A stretch of DNA of 64,000 nt from Croceibacterium xixiisoli (GTDB lineage Bacteria > Pseudomonadota > Alphaproteobacteria > Sphingomonadales > Sphingomonadaceae), in the NCBI RefSeq assembly GCF_009827305.1, contig NZ_WTYJ01000001.1, positions 248,001 through 312,000 of the forward strand. The letters are read 5' to 3'. The notes beneath the pieces were generated by a model. That model was not told the DNA's origin. It did not search any database and saw nothing but the letters and a program-made list of their open reading frames with translations. The position numbers were made by a program, and so were the translations under genes. Positions 10,473 through 18,611 of the stretch are shown here, piece by piece; positions within the stretch are counted from its first letter, which is position 1, and each line of letters begins with the position of its first letter.

Positions 10473-11195
10473 ATGTCGCGCGTTGCAATCGTCACCGGTG
10501 GTACCCGGGGTATCGGCCGGGCCATTTCCGAAGCGCTGAAGAACGACGGCTTCACCGTTGTCGCCAATTACGCCGGCAATGAGGAGAAGGCACGCGCCTT
10601 CACCGATGAAACCGGTATCCCTGCCTACAAATGGGATGTGGGCGAACATGAAGAAACGTTGGCGGGTTGCGCCAGGGTAGAGGCTGAAGTGGGTCCGATC
10701 GATGTTGTGGTCAACAATGCCGGCATCACCCGCGACGGCACGCTGCTGAAGATGAGCTTTGACGATTGGCGCGATGTCATGCGCATCAATCTGGGCGGCT
10801 GCTTCAACATGGCCAAGGCAACCTTCCCGGGTATGAAGGATCGCGGCTGGGGCCGGGTCATCAATATCGGTTCGATCAATGGTCAGGCCGGCCAATATGG
10901 ACAGGTCAATTATGCTGCTGCGAAAAGCGGCATCCATGGCTTCACCAAGGCACTGGCCCAGGAAGGGGCGCGGTTCGGCATCACCGTGAACGCCATCGCA
11001 CCGGGTTACATCGACACCGACATGGTGGCGGCGGTGCCGGCCAATGTGCTGGAAAAGATTGTTGCCAAGATTCCGGTCGGCCGCTTGGGCAAGGCGCAGG
11101 AAATCGCCCGTGGCGTGGCTTTCCTTTCTTCCGACGATGCCGCTTTCGTTACCGGATCGACCCTGTCGATCAACGGTGGCCAGCACATGTATTGA
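10473..11195 (+). CDS. phbB: Acetoacetyl-CoA reductase (PHB biosynthesis)
   Basis: NADPH-dependent reduction of acetoacetyl-CoA to (R)-3-hydroxybutyryl-CoA, the second step of polyhydroxybutyrate synthesis. The 240-residue short-chain dehydrogenase has the cofactor motif TGGTRGIG (residues 8-15), NNAG (81-84) and the catalytic Ser134-Tyr147-Lys151 set. The segments GQYGQVNYAAAKSG, TVNAIAPGYIDTDMV and the SINGGQHMY end are typical of PhbB rather than FabG. A strong GGGGGAG ribosome site precedes the ATG. The thiolase and PHA synthase are not adjacent. A small ribbon-helix-helix gene follows after 4 bp and may be cotranscribed. Confidence 0.93.
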   Translation: MSRVAIVTGGTRGIGRAISEALKNDGFTVVANYAGNEEKARAFTDETGIPAYKWDVGEHEETLAGCARVEAEVGPIDVVVNNAGITRDGTLLKMSFDDWRDVMRINLGGCFNMAKATFPGMKDRGWGRVINIGSINGQAGQYGQVNYAAAKSGIHGFTKALAQEGARFGITVNAIAPGYIDTDMVAAVPANVLEKIVAKIPVGRLGKAQEIARGVAFLSSDDAAFVTGSTLSINGGQHMY

Positions 11196-11199
11196 TGCG

Positions 11200-11439
11200 G
11201 TGACCGCGCCGGATCTCTACCATCCGCCGGTCAAGCGCTCGATCGAAATTGCCGGTCACAAGACCTCGATCAGTCTGGAACCGCTTTTCTGGGCCATGCT
11301 CAGAAAAGCGGCAGAGGCTGAAGGTCTGCCCCTGAACGCCCTGGTGGCGCGGATTGATGCCGAACGCATCGCCGCAGACACCCCGCCAGGGCTGGCGGGG
11401 GCGATCCGTCTATGGCTGGCTAGCCGCCTGACTCTCTGA
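11200..11439 (+). CDS. Ribbon-helix-helix domain protein (RHH_4 type)
   Basis: A 79-residue protein starting at GTG 11200, 4 bp after the phbB stop; no ATG is available in this frame. KRSIEIAGHKTSISLEP begins the single beta-strand, followed by two helices (FWAMLRKAAEAEGLPLNALV and a second with AIRLWLASRL). This pattern matches the PF13467-type RHH family found across alphaproteobacteria. RHH proteins usually bind DNA as dimers, but members of this branch are largely uncharacterised. The tight spacing behind phbB suggests cotranscription and possibly a role in PHA gene control, which is only an inference. Confidence 0.8.
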   Translation: MTAPDLYHPPVKRSIEIAGHKTSISLEPLFWAMLRKAAEAEGLPLNALVARIDAERIAADTPPGLAGAIRLWLASRLTL

Positions 11440-11474
11440 GCGGCAGAGGCTGGATTGCCTCGCAGCTGCGGAAT

Positions 11475-11720
<246 letters not shown>

Positions 11721-11843
11721 TCAGCCAATGCTGACATTTTCCCGGTCACGTCTGACCAACGCATCAGGCGGAAAATTGGTCCGGCATAAAACCGCGTTAC
11801 ATGGTGGTTGACCTGTTAATCCTGCTCTTCGTATGGGCATTAC

Positions 11844-12728
11844 ATGAGCGTTCGCAAGCCGATCCGCAAAGCCGTCTTCCCAGTCGCCGGACTGGGCACG
11901 CGCTTCCTGCCCGCCACCAAGGCTATTCCCAAGGAATTGCTGCCGATCGTTGATCGGCCGTTGATCCAGTATGCCGTGGATGAAGCGCGGGAGGCGGGGA
12001 TCGAGCAGATGATCTTCGTCACCGGGCGCGGCAAAACCGCTCTGGTCGAAAATTTCGACATCGCCTTCGAACTCGAGCGCACCATGTCCGAACGGGGCAA
12101 GGATCTGTCCGTTCTTGAACCCACCCGCTTTACTCCTGGCAATCTCATCACCGTGCGGCAACAGGTCCCAATGGGTCTGGGCCATGCCATCTGGTGTGCC
12201 CGCGCAATCGTGGGTGATGAGCCCTTCGCCGTGCTGCTGCCGGATGAACTGATGGTCGGGAAACCCGGCTGCCTGGCGCAGATGGTCGACGCCTACAATC
12301 AGGTTGGCGGCAATCTCATCTCCGTGCTTGATGTCCCGCATGAAGAGGTGTCGAGCTATGGCGTGATCGATCCGGGCGCGGCGAATGGCGATCTGATCGA
12401 AGTGCGCGGCCTTGTGGAAAAGCCGCCGGTGGATCAGGCACCGTCGAACAAGATCATCTCTGGCCGTTATATTCTGCAGCCCGATGTGATGCGCACGCTG
12501 GAAAACCAGGAAAAGGGCGCCGGCGGGGAAATCCAGCTGACCGACGCCATGGCGCGCATGATCGGCAGTCAGCCGTTCCACGCGGTCACCTTCGACGGCG
12601 CGCGCTATGATTGTGGCAGCAAGACCGGTTTCATCGAAGCCACGCTGGCCTTGGCGCTGGCGCGTGACGACATGGCCGCCGACGTGCGCCGCATTGCCGA
12701 ACGCCTGCTCGCGGCCGCTCCGGCCTGA
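11844..12728 (+). CDS. galU: UTP-glucose-1-phosphate uridylyltransferase
   Basis: Makes UDP-glucose from UTP and glucose-1-phosphate for lipopolysaccharide and exopolysaccharide synthesis. The 294-residue protein carries the nucleotidyltransferase signature GLGTRFLPATKAIPKELLPI near residue 14, the conserved YAVDEAREAGIEQ and VTGRGK segments, and EKPP with the later GEIQLTDA, as in canonical GalU. A 13-bp perfect inverted repeat lies just beyond the stop. Monocistronic by position; the neighbouring small membrane gene is divergent and catB is 245 bp away. Confidence 0.96.
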   Translation: MSVRKPIRKAVFPVAGLGTRFLPATKAIPKELLPIVDRPLIQYAVDEAREAGIEQMIFVTGRGKTALVENFDIAFELERTMSERGKDLSVLEPTRFTPGNLITVRQQVPMGLGHAIWCARAIVGDEPFAVLLPDELMVGKPGCLAQMVDAYNQVGGNLISVLDVPHEEVSSYGVIDPGAANGDLIEVRGLVEKPPVDQAPSNKIISGRYILQPDVMRTLENQEKGAGGEIQLTDAMARMIGSQPFHAVTFDGARYDCGSKTGFIEATLALALARDDMAADVRRIAERLLAAAPA

Positions 12729-12733
12729 CACCT

Positions 12734-12775
12734 GCCGCCTGTCATGTCCGCGATCGCGCAGGCATGACAGGCGGC
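12734..12775 (+). terminator. Perfect 13-bp hairpin after galU
   Basis: GCCGCCTGTCATG at 12734-12746 is exactly repeated as its reverse complement at 12763-12775, with a 16-base loop that itself holds CGCGATCGCG. It begins 5 bp after the galU stop, so it is the natural end of that transcript. There is no T-run after it, so it is a weak intrinsic terminator or an RNA-stabilising 3' structure. Confidence 0.55.
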
Positions 12776-12973
12776 CTGGGCTGGCGGTTGCATTGCCTCG
12801 TTCTTCTGCGGCATGATGCATTCATGAAGCTGGCAGACTGTACCATCTGAAGCTGCTTCCGCGCCCTGGCGCGGGAAGCACCTGCCCCGGTCCGCTACCA
12901 ATGCAGACCGGTCTCGTTCGCGCGTGCGAACCCAGGGCCGCTCTGTGCGGCTGCAGATCAATGGTACACTATC

Positions 12974-13606
12974 ATGGCACATGTCTTCGACAGCCCGTTC
13001 AAGGGCATCACGCTTGATCGTCAGGTCACCCATCCCAACATCGTGGTGGGTCGCTACAGCTATTATTCGGGCTACTACCACGGCCATGGATTTGATGATT
13101 GCGCCCGCTTCCTGCTGCCGGACGAAGGCGTCGATCGGCTGATCATCGGCAGCTTCTGTTCGATCGGTTCCGGGGCAGCCTTCATCATGGCTGGCAATCA
13201 GGGGCACCGGAACGACTGGATCAGCACGTTTCCCTTCCACTGGATGCCGGAGGTTGCCGCCTTCGCCCGGGCTGAAAATGGCTATCTGCCGGCGGGGGAT
13301 ACGGTCATCGGCAATGATGTCTGGATCGGATCGGAAGCAATCGTGATGCCGGGGGTGGCGATCGGCCATGGTGCTGTCATCGGTACCCGCGCGCTGGTGA
13401 CACGCGATGTGGAACCCTACGCCATCGTCGGCGGCAACCCGGCCCGGATCATCCGCCATCGCTTCGATCCGTCAGAGGTGGATATGCTGCTGCAGATGCG
13501 CTGGTGGGATTGGGATGACGATCGCCTGCAGGCCGCCATGCCGATCCTGACCAGCGGCAATGTAAGGGCACTGCATGATCATTGGCAGGCCGCGATCAGC
13601 ATCTAG
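12974..13606 (+). CDS. catB: CatB-type (xenobiotic) O-acetyltransferase, probable chloramphenicol acetyltransferase
   Basis: A 210-residue left-handed beta-helix acetyltransferase of the CatB/Vat group, which transfers acetyl from acetyl-CoA to chloramphenicol or related antibiotics. Signature blocks include SPFKG near residue 7, [13 protein letters not shown] with FDDCAR (residues 26-45), [20 protein letters not shown] with the probable catalytic His78, and [14 protein letters not shown]. This level of block identity is what type B chloramphenicol acetyltransferases show, so the call is more specific than 'hexapeptide transferase'. It is a lone gene, with hairpins on both sides, and base composition like its neighbours, so an intrinsic chromosomal copy is likelier than a recent cassette. 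Antibiotic activity is inferred, not shown. Confidence 0.88.
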   Translation: MAHVFDSPFKGITLDRQVTHPNIVVGRYSYYSGYYHGHGFDDCARFLLPDEGVDRLIIGSFCSIGSGAAFIMAGNQGHRNDWISTFPFHWMPEVAAFARAENGYLPAGDTVIGNDVWIGSEAIVMPGVAIGHGAVIGTRALVTRDVEPYAIVGGNPARIIRHRFDPSEVDMLLQMRWWDWDDDRLQAAMPILTSGNVRALHDHWQAAISI

Positions 13607-13634
13607 AGCGGCGATCCGCTTGCACCGGGTCCGA

Positions 13635-13671
13635 GCCAGAGGTGATTTCGCCTGCCTGGAAATCCTCTGGC
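13635..13671. repeat. Long imperfect hairpin, candidate dispersed palindromic element
   Basis: GCCAGAG (13635-13641) pairs with CTCTGGC (13665-13671) and, after a 2-base bulge, GATTTC (13644-13649) pairs with GAAATC (13659-13664). That gives a 13-bp stem with a 9-base loop. The preceding CTAGAGCG at the catB stop recurs at 8525 upstream of leuS, followed there by a looser CCTGCC...GGAAATC. It looks like a non-coding palindromic element of the kind scattered in such genomes. Confidence 0.45.
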
Positions 13672-13679
13672 GCCAGAAC

Positions 13680-13717
13680 GAGAAAAGGCGGCTGGGTCGC
13701 CCCGGCCGCCTTTTCTC
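13680..13717. terminator. Bidirectional terminator between catB and the M23 gene
   Basis: GAGAAAAGGCGGC (13680-13692) and GCCGCCTTTTCTC (13705-13717) form a perfect 13-bp stem with a 12-base loop. The stem ends in T-rich sequence on either strand (CTTTTCTC), and it lies between two convergent genes, so it can serve both. Confidence 0.75.
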
Positions 13718-13746
13718 GAGCACGCTCTGGTGCCTTGCCTGTCGGC

Positions 13747-14412
13747 TTATTCGGGGCCGCCGCGACCGCCTTCGACTTCACCTGCCGCCAGCTGGATATC
13801 GCCGGTCATGTAGGGGCGGGGATCGACGGCATCGCCGGATACGCGGACTTCATAATGCAGATGCGGGCCGGTGGAACGGCCGGTCGAACCGACGAAGCCG
13901 ATCAGCTGGCCCTTGGTGACGCGGTCACCTTCGGCGACGGCATAGCCGGACAGGTGGGCATAGCGGGTCTGCAGATCGCCGCCATGTTCGATCGAGATGA
14001 AATTGCCATAGCTGCTGAAGCGCGAGGCACGCGATACCAGACCATCGGCCGTGGCATAGACGGGTGTGCCGGTCGGCGCGGCCAGATCGATACCGGAATG
14101 GGCGCGGCGGCCACCCAGAACCGGGTGATTGCGCATGCCATAACTGCTGGACAGGCGATAGCCCTGCATCGGTGACTGCGAGGGGATGGCAACGGCTGCA
14201 CGCGGTTGGGTCGGGATGATACCGGTGGCGCGGCTTTCTTCGCCGCCCCAGCTGGCGAACAGTTCGCGGAATTCCGTGTCGCCGGAAATGGATGATTCTG
14301 CCTTTACCGAACCAGCAATCTGCGTGGTTGCGGCGGTTTCATTGGCCAGTGCGGGCGTTGCCAGCGTGGCGACCAAACCGGCAATTGCCCCGAGTCCGTG
14401 CTTGAGAAACAT
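13747..14412 (-). CDS. M23 family metallopeptidase (peptidoglycan endopeptidase-like)
   Basis: A 221-residue exported protein with signal peptide (residues 1-23, ending ATPALANE) and a C-terminal LytM/M23 domain. All zinc ligands are present: His105 and Asp109 in HSGIDLAAP, and His184/His186 in GPHLHYEV, so it should be an active peptidase cleaving peptide cross-bridges of the cell wall. YGMRNHPVLGG and KGQLIGFVGSTGRSTG are typical. There is no coiled-coil region as in EnvC, and no SPOR or LysM domain. Probably a periplasmic murein hydrolase; the specific bond is unknown. It stands alone between two intergenic regions of about 140-150 bp. Confidence 0.9.
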   Translation of the reverse strand: MFLKHGLGAIAGLVATLATPALANETAATTQIAGSVKAESSISGDTEFRELFASWGGEESRATGIIPTQPRAAVAIPSQSPMQGYRLSSSYGMRNHPVLGGRRAHSGIDLAAPTGTPVYATADGLVSRASRFSSYGNFISIEHGGDLQTRYAHLSGYAVAEGDRVTKGQLIGFVGSTGRSTGPHLHYEVRVSGDAVDPRPYMTGDIQLAAGEVEGGRGGPE

Positions 14413-14564
14413 GCGATCCCTTTATTCTCGTACATCGGTTACCCGATGCGGGCCCCGAGCTATCCGCACGGTGCAATCATGCCCCGCTCCGGCCCGTCGA
14501 AATGTGATCCGTTTGGAACTCCCGTCCCTCTCGTCGGTTGAGAGGTATCCGGGGTAAAGGTTAA

Positions 14565-15344
14565 TCACGCAACAGGCGTGTAGAAATCGCGCGACAAACC
14601 GGCTGCAAGACGCGCTGAGTCGTTGAACGGTGGCCGCAGGGTGCCGTGAAAGTGCCGCGCTACCAGCGTTTTCCAGTGATCCGCCGGGGATTCCTGATGG
14701 ATTTCGCACCATTTGGTGAAGTGTTTTACGCCCATCCGGACATGGCGGATTTCATCGTCAAGGATTCGCTGCAGCAGTCTGGCGCCCTGTCGATCGCCCT
14801 GTGCCTCTACCCGGTCACGGGTTGCCGGCGTCACATCCAGCCCGCGCGCTTCCAGCACCAGCGCCAGCCGCGCCGCGACATCCTCGCTGGTCAGCTGTGC
14901 TGCTTCCCACAGGCCGCCATGCGCAGGCAGCGCGCCGTAATGCGTAAGCAGCGCGCGCAATTTCCGCTCGATGAGCGCAAAATGCATCGCCTCGTCAGCG
15001 GCCACGGCCAGAAAGTCATCCGTGAATTCCGGCGCCATGTCCGCCCCGAACCGGCCCACCATATCGAGCGCCAGATCGATCGCAACGAACTCGATATGGG
15101 CCAGCGAATGCCACAGCGCGATCCGCGTCTGCTCCGATCCGCCGCGCCGTCTTTTCGGCATTCGGCCAGGTGGCAACAGCTCCAGATAGTCGGGCCAGGC
15201 TGGCTTGTCCGGCATCGGCGTGTCGCCATGTCCGGCAAGCCGCCCCATCCGCCAGTCGCGCACCAGTTTTCGCGTGGCCATGACCTTGCTGCGCGGATCA
15301 CCCGTCAACAGGGCGGCACGGATTGCATCAGACAGCGATGGCAC
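14565..15344 (-). CDS. DUF455 ferritin-like protein
   Basis: A 259-residue di-iron-like helical protein. The GTG start at 15344 is preferred because it begins 8 bp after the bcp stop; longer readings would run into bcp. Ferritin-like metal ligands appear as AHIEFVAIDLALD, VAADEAMHFALIERKL and the final DDEIRHVRMG, the ExxH-type pairs that define DUF455 and the related MiaE-like fold. Function is unknown in the family; an oxygen-dependent di-iron activity is an inference. It is the last gene of a glnE-bcp-DUF455 unit. Confidence 0.85.
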   Translation of the reverse strand: MPSLSDAIRAALLTGDPRSKVMATRKLVRDWRMGRLAGHGDTPMPDKPAWPDYLELLPPGRMPKRRRGGSEQTRIALWHSLAHIEFVAIDLALDMVGRFGADMAPEFTDDFLAVAADEAMHFALIERKLRALLTHYGALPAHGGLWEAAQLTSEDVAARLALVLEARGLDVTPATRDRVEAQGDRQGARLLQRILDDEIRHVRMGVKHFTKWCEIHQESPADHWKTLVARHFHGTLRPPFNDSARLAAGLSRDFYTPVA

Positions 15345-15352
15345 GGCGGGGT

Positions 15353-15832
15353 TCAGGATCGCAGAGCCTGGGCTGCTGCAAGCACGGCGGCGGCGTGGTC
15401 CTTCACCTTCACCTTGCGCCAAACGGATGCAATTCGTCCTTCGGCGTCAATCAGATAGGTGGTGCGTTCCATCCCCATATAGGTGCGGCCGTACATGTTC
15501 TTTTCCACCCAGATGTCCAGAGCATCGGCCAGGCCGTCGGTCTCCGCATCGGAGGCCAGCGGCACCGTCAGCCCATGTTTGGCCGTGAACTTCACATGCT
15601 TGGCCGGGGGATCCTTGCTGATCCCCAGCACAGCCACGCCGGCTGCGGTAAACTGTGGCAGCAACGTGGAAAAATCACTGGCCTCGGTGGTGCAGCCGGG
15701 GGTGTCATCCTTGGGGTAGAAGAACAGCACCGCAGGCTTGCCGCGCAGATCTGCTGCGCTGATGCTGCCGCCTTCGGGCGTCTGCAGGGCGATGGCGGGA
15801 AAAAGGTCGCCAATATCGGGCCGGGTGCTCAC
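15353..15832 (-). CDS. bcp: Peroxiredoxin, Bcp/PrxQ type
   Basis: Thiol peroxidase that detoxifies hydroperoxides. The 159-residue protein starts at GTG 15832, which overlaps the glnE stop by the sequence GTGA. The peroxidatic Cys47 lies in YPKDDTPGCTTEASDF. In classic Bcp a resolving cysteine follows five residues later; here that place is serine (Ser52), and no other cysteine is visible, so this is probably the one-cysteine form that uses an external thiol partner. KGKPAVLFFYP-like context and MYGRTYMGMERTTYLID near the end are standard. Confidence 0.92.
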   Translation of the reverse strand: MSTRPDIGDLFPAIALQTPEGGSISAADLRGKPAVLFFYPKDDTPGCTTEASDFSTLLPQFTAAGVAVLGISKDPPAKHVKFTAKHGLTVPLASDAETDGLADALDIWVEKNMYGRTYMGMERTTYLIDAEGRIASVWRKVKVKDHAAAVLAAAQALRS

Positions 15833-18498
15833 GCGTCGATCTCCAATTGCTGGCCGAACAAATCGGCCCAGGTCGCTGCCACCCCATGGCGCGCCTGCCC
15901 CAGGGCTTGCAACAGCGCATCGAAATCCTCCACCCCGCAAGCGCCCGCCAGCGCAGCGCAGGCGGCGTTGGACGGTGGCTTGCAGTCGGGTGCCAGCAAT
16001 CGGGCGGCGACCAGCAGGCGCGATAGCAGGCTGTGATGCGCCGAGAAGCTTTCGGTCAGCAGCCCTTCGGCCACCAGCTGCTCGATGGCCGCTTCCAGAT
16101 TGGGGTCGAAGCCGGTCCGATCGCGAAGCTGCAGAAAATGAACGATGAATTCGCAATCGACCAGGCCGCCGCGCAGCAGTTTGGCGTCCAGCGGGCCGGC
16201 CGGGCGCTTGTGTTCGGCCATGTCTCCGCGCATTTTCAGAATATCGGCCTTCAGCTGCACCGGGTCACGCGGGCTGGCCAGCACTTCGCGGATCGTCTGG
16301 CGCAGGGCCGCCTGCGCCGCATCCGGGCCGAACAGGGGCCGCGCACGGGCCAGGGCCATGTGTTCCCAGGTCCAGGCGTCGTCACGCTGATAGCGGGCAA
16401 AGCCGGCCAGATTGACCGCCAGCGGCCCCTGGTTGCCTTGCGGACGGAGCCTGGTGTCAACTTCGTACAGCGCGCCCTCAGCCGTCGCGACGCTCAGCGC
16501 GGCGGTCACCCGCTGGGCCAGCCGGTTGAAATAGAGCGAGGCGGTCAGCGGACGCCGCCCATCTGATTCGACGCCGATGTCTCCGGTGAACAGATAGATC
16601 AGGTCCAGATCGGACGCATGGGTCAACGCCCCGCCGCCCAACCGGCCCAGGCCCAGCACCACCAGATCGCCGCCCGGTACCTTGCCATGGTTGGTTTCGA
16701 ATTCGGCGGTCGCCGCCTCTGCGGCAGACGCCAGCGCCGCCTCCGCCACGCGGGAAAGGCCGGCCGCGATATCCAGCGGATCCTGCCGCGAATCGATCAG
16801 CTGAACGCCCAGGGCGAAGCGTTCTTCGCCCACTTCGTGCCGGATCTGGCTAAGGCGCTGTTCGTAATCATCGCCCGCCTCCCGGCGCTGCATGCGGGCC
16901 TTCAGCGCGGCGACATCAGCGGGCAGATCGAACGCCGTGCTATCAATCAGAGCATCGAGCAGATCGGGACGCCGGGCCATTTCTTCGGCCAGCGGCGGAG
17001 CCAGGGTCAGGATCTGCAACACCAGCTGCAGCAGGCCCGGGCGTTGTTCGAACAAGCGGAACAGGTTCACCGCCGTGGGCAGGCGGGTCAGCAGCGATTC
17101 CCACCGGGTTGCTGCCCCATCCGGATCGGGCGCGCGCTCCAGCGCATCAAGCAAATCGGGCAGGATCGCGTTGAAGGCGCTGCGGGCCTCGGTGCTGCGC
17201 AGGGCGCGCAAATTGTCGCTCCATTGCTGTGCCCGTTCAGCAAAGCGCGACGGTGCCGGGCTGCGCGACGTTGATCCGCCGTCCTGATTGTCGAGCAGGG
17301 AATCATAATGATTGCCGACCAAGCGACAGATCCCCCGCACTTCCTCGATCAGTGTGGCACCGTCCGGCAACCCGTCGAGCCGGGCGATGCCATCGATCGC
17401 GGCCGGATTGTCGGGCAGCTTGTGGGTCTGCCGATCTTCCACCATCTGAATCCGGTGTTCGACGGTGCGCAGCCGGTCGTAAGCCGTGCCCAGTTCCCGC
17501 GCCGCATCGGTGGAAATGATTCCCTCTCCCGCCAGGGCATCCAGAGCCGCGCGGGTGCCGCGCAGCCGCAGCGAGGGCATGCGCCCGCCGTAGATCAGCT
17601 GATGCGTCTGGGCAAAGAACTCGATCTCCCGAATTCCGCCGCGCCCGCGCTTCACGCAAAAGCCAGGGCCCGGCTCCAGCGGGCCGGAAAAGGTGTCGCG
17701 AATGCGGGTGGTGAGCCGGCGGATTTCCTCGATCGCCATGAAATCGAGACTGCGGCGCCAGATGAAGGGGCGAATGGCCGCCAGAAACGCTTCGCCGGCG
17801 GGGATTTCTCCGGAACAGGCCCGTGCCCGGATGAAGGCTGCCCGTTCCCATGCCAGGGCAGAGCTTTCGTAGTGGGTCAGCGCCGCATCGACCGAAATCG
17901 CCAGCGGAGACACTTCTGATGCCGGCCGCAGCCGCAGATCGACCCGAAAAACATAGCCGTCCCCGGTCTGCCGGCTCAGCAGTTCGACAATGGTGCGGGC
18001 ATAACGCTGGGCTGCCTCGCCCGGGTCGTCGCGTTCCCGCCGGGGCAGGGTGCGCGGATCATAGAGCAGAATCGGGTCGATATCGGAACTGTAGTTCAGT
18101 TCCTGCGCGCCATGCTTGCCCAGGGCGAGCGCGAGAAAGCCTGTTGGCGCGGCATCCGGCACGCGGCGGCGAATAGCCTCGGTGATGGCGGTGTCCAGCG
18201 CCCGGTCGGCAAAGGCCGACAGCTCGTTCACCACCGTGGTCAGCGGAAAATCGCCGGCCAGATCGCCGATTGCCAGCGTCAGCGCCAGGGCCAGCCGCTC
18301 GCGGCGCAGCGCCTGATCGACATCGGTTGCGCCCGCGCCCGCCTGCCGCGCCCGTTCCAGTGCCGCCGCGCCATCGCCCTCCGCCAGGCGCCCGGTCAGA
18401 TCCGGCATTCGGTCCAGCGCCAGCGAAAGGAAGGGGGCATCGGCCCGGGCGCGATCGATGGCGGATTGCCAGTTTCCAGTCATATCGCCTGAGTGCAT
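15829..18498 (-). CDS. glnE: Bifunctional glutamine synthetase adenylyltransferase/deadenylyltransferase
   Basis: Attaches AMP to, and removes it from, glutamine synthetase in response to PII, setting nitrogen assimilation. The 889-residue protein has both nucleotidyltransferase domains: LGKHGAQELNYSSDIDP (Asp139, Asp141) in the N-terminal deadenylylating half and LGRLGGGALTHASDLDL near residue 630 in the adenylylating half, each with the GxxxxxxxxxxxDxD pattern. Length is near E. coli GlnE (946), with a shorter N-terminus. Start M1 or M6 is possible. It leads a unit with bcp and the DUF455 gene. Confidence 0.96.
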   Translation of the reverse strand: MHSGDMTGNWQSAIDRARADAPFLSLALDRMPDLTGRLAEGDGAAALERARQAGAGATDVDQALRRERLALALTLAIGDLAGDFPLTTVVNELSAFADRALDTAITEAIRRRVPDAAPTGFLALALGKHGAQELNYSSDIDPILLYDPRTLPRRERDDPGEAAQRYARTIVELLSRQTGDGYVFRVDLRLRPASEVSPLAISVDAALTHYESSALAWERAAFIRARACSGEIPAGEAFLAAIRPFIWRRSLDFMAIEEIRRLTTRIRDTFSGPLEPGPGFCVKRGRGGIREIEFFAQTHQLIYGGRMPSLRLRGTRAALDALAGEGIISTDAARELGTAYDRLRTVEHRIQMVEDRQTHKLPDNPAAIDGIARLDGLPDGATLIEEVRGICRLVGNHYDSLLDNQDGGSTSRSPAPSRFAERAQQWSDNLRALRSTEARSAFNAILPDLLDALERAPDPDGAATRWESLLTRLPTAVNLFRLFEQRPGLLQLVLQILTLAPPLAEEMARRPDLLDALIDSTAFDLPADVAALKARMQRREAGDDYEQRLSQIRHEVGEERFALGVQLIDSRQDPLDIAAGLSRVAEAALASAAEAATAEFETNHGKVPGGDLVVLGLGRLGGGALTHASDLDLIYLFTGDIGVESDGRRPLTASLYFNRLAQRVTAALSVATAEGALYEVDTRLRPQGNQGPLAVNLAGFARYQRDDAWTWEHMALARARPLFGPDAAQAALRQTIREVLASPRDPVQLKADILKMRGDMAEHKRPAGPLDAKLLRGGLVDCEFIVHFLQLRDRTGFDPNLEAAIEQLVAEGLLTESFSAHHSLLSRLLVAARLLAPDCKPPSNAACAALAGACGVEDFDALLQALGQARHGVAATWADLFGQQLEIDA

Positions 18499-18611
18499 GG
18501 ACGCAGCCGCAAGGGCAAGGGCCTGCAGAGCTGTGAAGGGCGCTCGTATTGTTGCTGCGGCAGGCTGAGCTTGCGGCGGGGGCAGGGCTTTGCCAGAGGG
18601 AATTCAACGCC

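Noticed and set aside
13606-13750. Integron recombination site (attC) beside catB
   Set aside because: The hairpins there lack the R'' and R' (RYYYAAC/GTTRRRY) ends; one is a simple terminator.
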